Positions 32,325 through 39,424 of a stretch of 49,798 nt of DNA are shown one piece after another. The stretch's first letter is position 1; each line of letters begins with the position of its first letter. The notes under the pieces were generated by a model. The model saw nothing but the letters and a program-made list of their open reading frames with translations. It searched no databases and was not told where the DNA came from. Both the position numbers and the translations under genes were made by a program. Origin of the DNA: Nitratireductor sp. (GTDB lineage Bacteria > Pseudomonadota > Alphaproteobacteria > Rhizobiales > Rhizobiaceae); the NCBI GenBank assembly GCA_020441855.1, contig JAGRLL010000176.1:1-49798 (forward strand). Reading direction: 5' to 3'.

Positions 32325-33467
32325 ATGCTTCGCAACGCCATTCTGCTCGAAATCCAGGCCGCCACGGCCAACGCTCCGCAAGGCGGGGCCGACGGCGTGT
32401 GGCTGAAGGTCTTCCCGGCCGGCACGGTCGCCGCCCGCGACGGGCGCGGCCCGTACAACTCCGGCGGTCTGGCCGAGCTGAAGGCGGCGATCCAGCGCAC
32501 GCTCGACCGCGCCGGCAAGACGGAAGTGATGGTCGACTATGACCACCAATCCTATTTCGGCGTGAAGGACGGTGTCGGCGGCACCGCGAAGGCCGCCGGC
32601 TGGATCAGGGAATGGCAGGTGCGCGACGACGGCATCTGGGCGCGGGTCGCCTGGACCGACGCCGCTGCCGCCGCGATCAAGGCGAACGAGTACCGCTATC
32701 TCTCGCCGCTCTTCACCCACGACAAGCACAACAATCTGGGCGTGATCCTTTCGGTCGCGCTCACCAACACGCCGGCCATCGACGACGTCGTCGCCCAGGC
32801 CGCGCGCGCAACCCTGGAGAACGAGATGGATTTCATGGCGAAGCTTCGCAAGGCGCTGGGTCTCGACGACAGCGCCGGCGAGGACGCGATCCTTGCCGCG
32901 ATCGGCAAGATGGCGGACCCGGAGAAGGTCAAGGAGGAGAGCGCCGAGGCGATGTCGCAGGCCCTCGCCCCGATCAGGAAGGCGGCCGGTCTGAAGGATG
33001 ACGCAGACGCCGAGGCGATCGTTGCCGGCGTCAAGGCGCTCGCTGACGCCAAGGCCGCAGCCGCGAGCGATGCCGGCGCGGGTGGCGACGACGCCATTAC
33101 CGCGCTGACGGCCGAGCTCAAGACCACCGCCGAGGAGCTCACAGCCCTCAAGGGCACCATCGCCAAGGAGAAGGCGGAGGCCTTCGTCGACGGCGCCATC
33201 AAGCAGGGCCGCGTCGGCGTGAAGCCGCAGCGCGACCGCCTGGTCGCCATGCACGTCAAGGACCCGGCCGAAGCCGAGGCGCTGATCAACGACCTGCCGA
33301 TCCTCGGCGGCGGCAACACGATCGTGCCGAACAATCCGCCCGCCAAGGACAAGGACGGCCTGGTCGCGCTCACCGCCGAGGACCGGGAGCTTTGCACCCA
33401 GCTCGGCCTCGATCCCAAGGCCTACGCCAAAACGCTCACCGATGAGCGCAACGAGGAGACCGCCTGA
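32325..33467 (+). CDS. Mu I-like capsid maturation protease with C-terminal scaffold
   Basis: 380 residues from ATG 32325. The first 165 residues are the Mu gp32-type protease (VMVDYDHQSYFGV, KANEYRYLSPLFTHD, ILSVALTNTPAI); the D-H pair in DYDHQS lies where the catalytic His is expected. The rest is Ala/Lys/Glu-rich and scaffold-like. A well-spaced GGAG precedes an in-frame ATG at 32826, which may yield a separate scaffold, as Mu makes Z from inside I. The TGA overlaps the next start. Confidence 0.88.
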   Translation: MLRNAILLEIQAATANAPQGGADGVWLKVFPAGTVAARDGRGPYNSGGLAELKAAIQRTLDRAGKTEVMVDYDHQSYFGVKDGVGGTAKAAGWIREWQVRDDGIWARVAWTDAAAAAIKANEYRYLSPLFTHDKHNNLGVILSVALTNTPAIDDVVAQAARATLENEMDFMAKLRKALGLDDSAGEDAILAAIGKMADPEKVKEESAEAMSQALAPIRKAAGLKDDADAEAIVAGVKALADAKAAAASDAGAGGDDAITALTAELKTTAEELTALKGTIAKEKAEAFVDGAIKQGRVGVKPQRDRLVAMHVKDPAEAEALINDLPILGGGNTIVPNNPPAKDKDGLVALTAEDRELCTQLGLDPKAYAKTLTDERNEETA

Positions 33468-34330
33468 TGACCGCGCTTGCCGCCGCCCGTTCGACGCCCG
33501 AGAAGGAGGCCGTCAACTTTTCGTTCCCGGTGCTGGCCAGCGCCATCTGCTATGCAGGCGCCCTGGCCGTGCTGGATGCTTCCGGCTGGGTCAAGCCCGC
33601 CGTCACCGCCACCGGTCTTGTCGCAGTCGGCCGTTTCGAGGCGACCGTCGACAATTCCGACGGCTCCAACGGTACGCTGAATGCCGAGGTCAAGGCGGGC
33701 GTCTTCCGCTGGGCCAATTCCTCGTCGACCGACGAGATCACCAAGGCCGAGATCGGCGATTTGGCCTACATCGTCGATGACCAGACGGTGGCCAAGACCT
33801 CCGGCGGCAATACGCGCTCGGTCGCGGGCCGCATCATGGATGTCGACGCCACCGGCGTCTGGGTCTCCACCGGCCTCGGTGTCGTCAACGCGCCGGGCGG
33901 CGCGCTGCTCGCCGCCAACAATCTTTCCGATGTCGGCACCAAGGCGACCGCCCAGTCCAATCTCGGTGTCGCCGACAGGATCACGGCCGAGATCACGGTC
34001 GGGGCGGAGGCCGGCAACGCGATCAACGTGGCCATCCAGCTCAAGGACTCGGCCGGCGACGATCTCGCCGTGCGCGGTTCGCTGATGGCGTATCTCTCCG
34101 ACGATGCCAATGGCGACTCGATCGCCGGCACCGCGCCGGACGGCAATGTCGCGGTCGGCACGGACGGCCTGCTGATCCCGATCGTCGCCGACAAGGCCTT
34201 CTGGCTGACCTCGGAGGCGGATGGCGACATCGACCTCAACGTCGGGGAATCGGGCGCCGACACCTGGTACCTGATCCTCGTCCTGCCAGACGGCACGCTG
34301 GTCGCCTCCGACGCCATCACGTTCGCCTGA
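33467..34330 (+). CDS. Head decoration-type protein with extra C-terminal domain
   Basis: 287 residues. Residues 1-150 look like a DUF2190-type capsid-cement protein (FPVLASAICYAGALAVLDASG, GLVAVGRFEATVDNS). The linker NNLSDVGTKATAQSNLGV resembles tail-fibre connector repeats. The C-terminal 110 residues form a beta-rich domain (AINVAIQLKDSAGDDLAVRG) that may be surface exposed. Position before the capsid gene fits a cement protein. Confidence 0.7.
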   Translation: MTALAAARSTPEKEAVNFSFPVLASAICYAGALAVLDASGWVKPAVTATGLVAVGRFEATVDNSDGSNGTLNAEVKAGVFRWANSSSTDEITKAEIGDLAYIVDDQTVAKTSGGNTRSVAGRIMDVDATGVWVSTGLGVVNAPGGALLAANNLSDVGTKATAQSNLGVADRITAEITVGAEAGNAINVAIQLKDSAGDDLAVRGSLMAYLSDDANGDSIAGTAPDGNVAVGTDGLLIPIVADKAFWLTSEADGDIDLNVGESGADTWYLILVLPDGTLVASDAITFA

Positions 34331-34338
34331 TCCCGATC

Positions 34339-34366
34339 GCGCCACCCCTGACGGTCGGGGTGGCGC
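34339..34366 (+). terminator. Strong hairpin between decoration and capsid genes
   Basis: Perfect 10-bp arms GCGCCACCCC/GGGGTGGCGC with an 8-base loop, 46 bases before the capsid start. There is no T run after it. It may be a partial terminator or protect the 5' end of a processed capsid mRNA. Confidence 0.5.
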
Positions 34367-34411
34367 TCACCGCCTCCTGCGCCTGGTTGCGCTCAAAACG
34401 GAAGAAACGAC

Positions 34412-35305
34412 ATGATCATCAATCGCCCCAATCTCGAAAGGCTGCGGACCGGGTTCAAGACCACGTTCCAGCAGCAGCTCGACCAGGCCAAGCCGATGTA
34501 TCCGCGCGTCTCCATGCGGGTGAATTCCTCCACCGGCAAGGAGACCTATGGCTGGCTCGGCAAAATCCCGAGCGTCCGTCAGTGGCTTGGCGATCGCCAT
34601 GTCCAGAACCTGATGGAACACGACTACGTCATTTCCAATCTGGACTACGAGCTGACCATTGGCGTCGACCGCAACCACATCCAGGACGACGAGCTCGGCA
34701 TCTACACGCCGATCTTCCAGCAGTTCGGCGACTCGGTCGCCGCCTGGCCGGACGAGCTGGTCTGGGGCCTGCTCGCCGCCGGCTTCACCACCGCCTGCTA
34801 TGACGGCCAGTATTTCTTCGACACCGACCACCCGCGCATCGTCGACGAGAACACGACGGTCTCCGTCGCCAACACCGATGGCGGCTCGGGCACGCCGTGG
34901 TTCCTGATCGACGCCTCCAAGGCGGTGAAGCCGATCATCTGGCAGGTCCGCAAGCAGGGCGAGTTCGTCGCACTCGACAATCCGAACGACGAGAACGTCT
35001 TCCGCAACAAGACGTTCGAATATGGCTGGGACGGTCGCGGCAATGTCGGCTTCGGCCTTTGGCAGTTCGCCTGGGGTTCGAAACAGACGCTGAACAAGGC
35101 CAACTACAAGATCGCACGCGAGGCCATGATGGCCTTCAAGGGCGACTACGGTCGCCCGCTCAACGTCAAGCCGAACCTGCTGGTCGTGCCGCCCTCGCTC
35201 GAAGGCCAGGCGCTCGAAATCCTCAATGCCCAGCGCGACGCTGCCGGCGCGACCAACGTCTACGAAAAGACGGCCGAGCTGCTCGTCGTACCCTGGCTGG
35301 CCTGA
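34412..35305 (+). CDS. Major capsid protein (Mu gpT-like)
   Basis: 297 residues. It starts MIINRPNLERLRTGFKTTFQQQLD and continues with YGWLGKIPSVRQWLGDRHVQNL and YELTIGVDRNHIQDDELGIY, the gpT family blocks, of the HK97 fold. The length fits gpT (about 300). It is flanked by hairpins on both sides, which suggests transcript processing to raise its dose. Confidence 0.93.
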   Translation: MIINRPNLERLRTGFKTTFQQQLDQAKPMYPRVSMRVNSSTGKETYGWLGKIPSVRQWLGDRHVQNLMEHDYVISNLDYELTIGVDRNHIQDDELGIYTPIFQQFGDSVAAWPDELVWGLLAAGFTTACYDGQYFFDTDHPRIVDENTTVSVANTDGGSGTPWFLIDASKAVKPIIWQVRKQGEFVALDNPNDENVFRNKTFEYGWDGRGNVGFGLWQFAWGSKQTLNKANYKIAREAMMAFKGDYGRPLNVKPNLLVVPPSLEGQALEILNAQRDAAGATNVYEKTAELLVVPWLA

Positions 35306-35334
35306 TCCACGGTTCGCCCCACAAGGCGACCGAT

Positions 35335-35372
35335 CCGCCCGGTGCCGCTGTCCTCGTCGGCGCGCCGGGCGG
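35335..35372 (+). terminator. Hairpin after the capsid gene
   Basis: Arms CCGCCCGG (35335-35342) and CCGGGCGG (35365-35372), with an inner GCCG/CGGC pairing. It lies 30 bases after the capsid stop, with only a short pyrimidine stretch following. Confidence 0.45.
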
Positions 35373-35445
35373 GTCTTCCGAAAGCGGCCTACCGCAATTC
35401 GCGCGGACCTCTTTCGCAAGACCCGACCTCAAATGGAGACGAAAC

Positions 35446-35877
35446 ATGGCAAAGACGCCAACGACCGACACGAAACCTGCCGGCGATACGGCCGAGCAGT
35501 TGTCCGCCGATCTCAAGAAGGTCCAGGGCGAGCTCGACAAGGCCAACGCCGATCTCGCCGTACGCGACGCCACGATCAAGGACCTTGAGGGCAAGCTGGA
35601 AGCGGCGAAATCGGAGATCTCCGAGAAGACCACCGATCTCGAAAAGGCCAACGACGAACGCGCGAAGGCCGAGGCCGAACTGCAGGCCCTCCAGCCCGGC
35701 GGCACGCCCGCCGTGAAGACTGGCGGCCTGCGGATCACCGCCAAGCCGAAGGGCGGTTTCCGTCGCGCCGGCGTCCATCATCCTTCCGGGCCGGTCAACC
35801 ACGAGCCCGGCACGTTCGACGACAAGCAGATCGCGCAGCTGCGCGACGACCCGAACCTGGTCGTCGTCGACATCTGA
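35446..35877 (+). CDS. Coiled-coil protein with HI1506-like C-terminus
   Basis: 143 residues, ATG with TGGAGA upstream. Residues 15-85 form a regular coiled coil (LSADLKKVQGELDKANADLAV and onward). The C-terminal 45 residues (KGGFRRAGVHHPSG...FDDKQIAQLRDDPNLVVVDI) match the small FluMu gp35/HI1506-type proteins. Such proteins follow the Mu-like capsid gene; role unknown. Confidence 0.7.
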   Translation: MAKTPTTDTKPAGDTAEQLSADLKKVQGELDKANADLAVRDATIKDLEGKLEAAKSEISEKTTDLEKANDERAKAEAELQALQPGGTPAVKTGGLRITAKPKGGFRRAGVHHPSGPVNHEPGTFDDKQIAQLRDDPNLVVVDI

Positions 35878-35885
35878 CCACAAGA

Positions 35886-35960
35886 AGCGGGGTGGCGCAG
35901 AGGTAGCGCGCCAGGCTCATAACCTGGAGGTCGGCGGTTCGATCCCGCCTCCCGCAACCA
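35886..35960 (+). tRNA. Phage tRNA with CAU anticodon, initiator-like 1-72 mismatch
   Basis: The cloverleaf folds cleanly: D stem GCGC/GCGC, anticodon stem CCAGG/CCTGG around CTCATAA, T stem GGCGG/CCGCC around TTCGATC, and an encoded CCA. The acceptor pairs AGCGGGG with TCCCGCA, leaving A1 opposite A72 unpaired, a feature of bacterial initiator tRNAs. The 3' CCCGCAACCA is also the alphaproteobacterial tRNA-fMet end. The D stem has C11-G24, as in elongators. Met, fMet-like or Ile2 identity cannot be settled from sequence alone. Confidence 0.9.
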
Positions 35961-36090
35961 CCCATACCCGAGAGGGCGGTCCGGTACGGCTCGCGAGGCC
36001 CCCGGCGGTTTCCCCGGCCCTGTTTTCAGCAAACGAGGCCCCTGGGACACCTGAAACAAGGGGTGCAGCCCGCCGCCCGCCACCGGGACC

Positions 36091-36125
36091 AACAAGAGGC
36101 GAGGCGCGCGTCAGCGCAGCCGGGA
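36091..36125 (+). repeat. Hairpin repeat family, copy 2
   Basis: AACAAGAGGCGAGG...CCGGGA with inner arms GCGC/GCGC around GTCA. It lies in tandem with copy 3, between the tRNA and the DUF1320 gene. Confidence 0.55.
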
Positions 36126-36131
36126 CACAGA

Positions 36132-36165
36132 AACAAGAGGCGAGGAGCGCGAGAGCGCGACCGGG
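36132..36165 (+). repeat. Hairpin repeat family, copy 3
   Basis: AACAAGAGGCGAGGAGCGC...GCGACCGGGA with GCGC/GCGC around the tetraloop GAGA, 8 bases before the ATG at 36174. Same spacing to a start codon as copy 1. Confidence 0.6.
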
Positions 36166-36173
36166 AAACAGGA

Positions 36174-36602
36174 ATGCCCTACTGCACCGTCGCACAGCTG
36201 ACAGACCGCTACGGCGCGCAGCTCCTGCTGCAGCTGTCGGATCGCGGCGACGCGGTGGCGACCGAGATCGACACCGATCTTTTCGATCGCGCGATCGCCG
36301 ATGGCGACGCCATGATCGACGGCTATCTGGCGCGGCGCTACGCCCTGCCGCTGGAGACCACGCCGGCACTGATCACGGACCTCTCGCAGGTGATCGCCAT
36401 CTACAAGGCGCACGGCCAGACGGTCTCCGACAAGATCAGGGAAGACTACCAGACCGCGCTGAAGCAGCTGCGCGATATCGGCGACGGCAAGATCACGCTC
36501 GACGTGGCCGGCGCCGAACCGGCGGCGGCCGGCACGAACGAGGTGCGCACCAACGAGCCGGAACGACCGTTCACGCCGTCCAAGATGACGGGGTTCATTT
36601 GA
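36174..36602 (+). CDS. Mu gp36-like head-tail connector protein (DUF1320)
   Basis: 142 residues from ATG 36174. MPYCTVAQLTDRYGAQLLLQLSDR and FDRAIADGDAMIDGYLARRYALPL are the DUF1320 hallmark. A head-completion adaptor. It is preceded by repeat copies 2 and 3 instead of a normal long leader, and its stop is followed directly by the gpG gene. Confidence 0.9.
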   Translation: MPYCTVAQLTDRYGAQLLLQLSDRGDAVATEIDTDLFDRAIADGDAMIDGYLARRYALPLETTPALITDLSQVIAIYKAHGQTVSDKIREDYQTALKQLRDIGDGKITLDVAGAEPAAAGTNEVRTNEPERPFTPSKMTGFI

Positions 36603-37111
36603 TGACGGGGATTCGGGTCGAGATCACCGGTGCCGAGGAAGCGATTGCGCAGCTGGGCGAGGTCGCAGCCCGGCTGGACAATCCTACGCCGCTCTACGAC
36701 GAGATCGGCGCGTCACTGGTCGTTTCCACGCAGGCCCGGTTCGAGCGCGAGGAAGACCCGCAGGGCAATCCCTGGCCGCCGTCGATCCGCAAGCTGGTCG
36801 AGGGCGGACGTACGCTGACCGACACGGCAGGTCTGGTGAAATCGGTCACCCATGAGGCGAGCCGTGAGGGCGTCGCGGTCGGCACCAACAAGATCAGCGC
36901 CGCCGTTCACCAGTTCGGCGCCACCATCAGGGCCAAGACGGCCAAGGGCCTGCGCTTCCGTCTGCCCGGAGACAACGATTTCCGCATCGTCCAGCAGGTC
37001 ACCATTCCGGCACGACCGTTCCTCGGCCTCGATGCTGAAGACGAACAGGAGATCATCGCGCTGACCGGCGACTACCTGACCGAACCGTTCGGAGGCGCCG
37101 ATGCTGACTGA
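36602..37111 (+). CDS. Phage virion morphogenesis protein (Mu gpG-like)
   Basis: 169 residues. The pattern SLVVSTQARFEREEDPQGNPWPPS, LTDTAGLVKSVTHEA, VHQFGATIRAKT and TIPARPFLGLDAEDEQEI is typical of the gpG/virion morphogenesis family. Probably a tail-completion or neck protein. The adjacent TTG at 36599 is a less likely start. Confidence 0.9.
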   Translation: MTGIRVEITGAEEAIAQLGEVAARLDNPTPLYDEIGASLVVSTQARFEREEDPQGNPWPPSIRKLVEGGRTLTDTAGLVKSVTHEASREGVAVGTNKISAAVHQFGATIRAKTAKGLRFRLPGDNDFRIVQQVTIPARPFLGLDAEDEQEIIALTGDYLTEPFGGADAD

Positions 37112-37541
37112 CGCGGTCAGGGAGCGCATGGAAGACCAGGTCGACAGCCTGGCCGGTCGCGTGCAGGAGGCAGCCGACCTTGCCGCGCTTGTAAAGGCCG
37201 GCCGATGGCCGGCCTCGCCGCTCGCCGCCTTCGTGCTGCCTCTCGGCGTGCGCGCCCTGTCGCAGGGTGATGCGGCGGCGGGTGTATTCACCCAGATGCT
37301 CGACGAAACGGTCGGCATTCTCATTGTCCAGCAGGCCGCCGGCGACCTGACCGGCAAGACCGCGCTGCCCAAGATCGACACGCTGATCGCGACGCTGATC
37401 GCCAAGATCGCCGGCTGGAGACCGTCCGGCGTTTTCGGTGTCTTTCGGGTAGCCCGCGGCCAGATGCTCTCCGCCGACAATGGCCGCGTGATCTACCAGC
37501 TCGATTTCACCATCCAGAACCAAGTGAGGAACCTGTCGTGA
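37101..37541 (+). CDS. Mu gp37-like protein (DUF1834), tail terminator-like
   Basis: 146 residues. LTDAVRERMEDQVDSLAGRVQEAADLAAL at the start, and a beta-rich GVFGVFRVARGQMLSADNGRVIYQLDFTI end, resemble DUF1834/gp37. By position it acts at the head-tail joint. Overlaps gpG by 11 bases. Confidence 0.75.
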   Translation: MLTDAVRERMEDQVDSLAGRVQEAADLAALVKAGRWPASPLAAFVLPLGVRALSQGDAAAGVFTQMLDETVGILIVQQAAGDLTGKTALPKIDTLIATLIAKIAGWRPSGVFGVFRVARGQMLSADNGRVIYQLDFTIQNQVRNLS

Positions 37542-37717
37542 AGAAGGCAACGAAACGGCCGCGCCCGAACGAAGGCGGGTCCTACATCCTCAAGCCGGGC
37601 GGCAAGCTCGATCGGCGTGAGTTCACCAAACCAGCGCCAGGTCGCGCCGAACGCCGCAAGGACGCCACCGAAGCAGTGGCCGCCAAGGCTCTCGAAAAGC
37701 CGTCGAAGGAGGCGTAA
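37538..37717 (+). CDS. Very small basic protein (gp38-position), GTG start
   Basis: 59 residues from GTG 37538, sharing GTGA with the stop of gp37. The sequence is basic and Lys/Arg-rich (KKATKRPRPNEGGSYILKPGGKL, then RREFTKPAPGRAERRKD). Its stop TAA abuts the ATG of the tail tube gene (TAAATG). Mu has a similarly small gp38 at this place. The tight packing argues that it is real. Confidence 0.6.
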   Translation: MKKATKRPRPNEGGSYILKPGGKLDRREFTKPAPGRAERRKDATEAVAAKALEKPSKEA

Positions 37718-38650
37718 ATGCCCATCAACTGGCAGTCCAAGATCATCCTCGCCAAGATCGAGTCGAGCTACGGCACGGACCCGACGCCGACCGGCGCGGC
37801 AAACGCCATCCTGATGACGGGCGTCACCCTGTCACCCATGGAAGGCGAGGACGTGTCGCGGGAGCTGGAATGGCCCTATCTCGCCGCCCAGGCGATGATC
37901 CCGACCGGCTTGCGCGTCCGCCTGCAGGGCAAGGTTGAGCTGATACCGTCGGGCACGGCCGGCGTCGCGCCTGCCTGGGGACCGCTGCTTCGCGCATGCG
38001 GCGCTGCCGAGACGATTGTTACCGACACCTCGGTCACCTACGATCCGATCTCGGCTTCGATGGAGTCCGTGACCATCCATTTCTGGCTCGGCGGAACCCA
38101 GCACAAGATGCTGGGCACCCGAGGCACGGCCGTCATGCGCTGGACGGCGCAGGGCATCCCCTATCTCGAACTCGACCTGATCGGCCTGTACGCCCAGCCC
38201 AGCGAGCAGACGCGTCCCACACCCGATCTGTCCGGCTTCGCCGATCCCCTCATCGTCACGGATGCCAACACGCCGGAATTCTCGATCAATTCGGTCGATC
38301 TCGTGCTGCGCGAGGCGGTGCTCAATCTCGGCAACCAGGTCGATCCACGCCTGCTGGTGGGATCGGAATCGATCATCATTCCGGCCAAGGCGGAATTGTT
38401 CCAGGCCCGCGTCGAGGCGGTGCCGGTCTCGACCTTCAATCCCTACGCGCTCGCTACCGCGCAGACCCGGGTGGCGGTCGAGCTGGTGCACGGCACCGAG
38501 GCCGGGCTGATCACGACATTGTCGCTGCCGACCGCCCAGCTCAAGCGCCCGTCCGGCTTCGAGAACGCCCAGAACGTCGTCGAATGGCCGCTGGAGCTGG
38601 TTCCCTTGCCCGACAGCGGCAACGACCAGTGGTCGCTCGAACTGACCTGA
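37718..38650 (+). CDS. Tail tube protein
   Basis: 310 residues, beta-rich. IILAKIESSYGTDPTPTGAANAIL is the usual start of siphovirus-type tube proteins in Mu-like phages, followed by MTGVTLSPMEGEDVSRELE. No tail sheath gene is adjacent, as it would be in a myovirus. The length is that of the tube subunits of the B3/RcapMu kind. Confidence 0.8.
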   Translation: MPINWQSKIILAKIESSYGTDPTPTGAANAILMTGVTLSPMEGEDVSRELEWPYLAAQAMIPTGLRVRLQGKVELIPSGTAGVAPAWGPLLRACGAAETIVTDTSVTYDPISASMESVTIHFWLGGTQHKMLGTRGTAVMRWTAQGIPYLELDLIGLYAQPSEQTRPTPDLSGFADPLIVTDANTPEFSINSVDLVLREAVLNLGNQVDPRLLVGSESIIIPAKAELFQARVEAVPVSTFNPYALATAQTRVAVELVHGTEAGLITTLSLPTAQLKRPSGFENAQNVVEWPLELVPLPDSGNDQWSLELT

Positions 38651-38702
38651 TCCCGACTCACCCGAATTCAGCCGGCCGAAGCCACACACGAGGACAACCA
38701 CA

Positions 38703-39020
38703 ATGAAAATCGACAACGATCCGAAATTCTGGTCCGACGCGACGGTGCTGCTCGCCGACGAACCGGAGCAGACGTTCAAGGCCCGCTTCCGGGTACTGCC
38801 CTCCGGGAAGACCGAAGCGTTGGACATGAACAAGTCGAAGGATGTTCGCCAGTTCCTGGGCGAGGCACTCGTCGATGTGGCCGACATCGAGGACGAAGAT
38901 GGCAACCCGCTCGCGCTGCAGGAAACGTTGCGCGACACCTTGCTCGGCTACCCGCATTACAGGGCGGCCCTCCTGCGGGCCTATGCCGAGGGTGTGACGG
39001 CGGCACGCCGGGGAAACTGA
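38703..39020 (+). CDS. Tail assembly chaperone, short form (lambda gpG analogue)
   Basis: 105 residues. FKARFRVLPSGKTEALDMNKSKDVRQFLGEAL and ETLRDTLLGYPHYRAALLRAY are small, helical and conserved-looking. Just before its stop lies GGGAAAC in the correct phase (xxG GGA AAC TGA) for a -1 frameshift into the next gene. Together with the position between tube and tape measure, this marks the G/GT-type chaperone pair. Confidence 0.75.
   Translation: MKIDNDPKFWSDATVLLADEPEQTFKARFRVLPSGKTEALDMNKSKDVRQFLGEALVDVADIEDEDGNPLALQETLRDTLLGYPHYRAALLRAYAEGVTAARRGN
39011..39017 (+). promoter_or_regulatory. Slippery heptamer GGGAAAC for -1 ribosomal frameshift
   Basis: G GGA AAC reads as X XXY YYZ in the zero frame, immediately followed by TGA. 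A -1 slip continues as GGG AAA CTG ATC ATG into the downstream gene with no stop. Lambda uses GGGAAAG at the same place in its G-T pair. Confidence 0.75.
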
Positions 39021-39022
39021 TC

Positions 39023-39424
39023 ATGGCGGGCCGCGCCTGGGCACACAAGCAGCTGTTCGAACGCGAACCCGCCATGACCGAACCGGCGCCGGACGATGAT
39101 GCGCTGGCCGACGCACGCCGGATGAACATGCCCGAGGAAATGATCGCCCGACTGCGGGCAAGGCTGTCGCGCCTTGAGGTCGGCGGGGGAACTTTCAGCG
39201 GCGTCTGGCCAGACAATGTGCCGGCCGTCGAGGCGTTCCTCGCAGCGGCCAGCCAGTGGCGAGTGGCGGCTAACGGCTTCGCCGCCCACTATGTCGGCCT
39301 GGACTATGCCGGCGCCGCGATAGCCTGGGCGGCGGTCGGCATCGAGATGAGCGCCAGTCTCTTTCGACGGATGACGCTTGTCGAACACGGCGCGGCCGAG
39401 GCGCTCAACGGGGTTGCGGCATGA
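39023..39424 (+). CDS. Tail assembly chaperone extension, DUF1799-like (lambda gpT analogue)
   Basis: 133 residues if translated alone from ATG 39023, which is two codons after the slippery site in the -1 frame. VEAFLAAASQWRVAANGFAAHYVGLDYAGAAIAWAAVGI matches DUF1799-type proteins. It is probably made mainly as the C-terminal part of the frameshifted GT-like fusion that loads the tape measure. The stop overlaps the tape measure start by ATGA. Confidence 0.75.
   Translation: MAGRAWAHKQLFEREPAMTEPAPDDDALADARRMNMPEEMIARLRARLSRLEVGGGTFSGVWPDNVPAVEAFLAAASQWRVAANGFAAHYVGLDYAGAAIAWAAVGIEMSASLFRRMTLVEHGAAEALNGVAA

Noticed and set aside
29211..33254. Very long open frame on the minus strand (about 1347 codons)
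   Set aside because: It lies exactly antisense to the portal, gp30 and protease genes, which have clear family matches. GC-rich third positions keep the opposite frame open.
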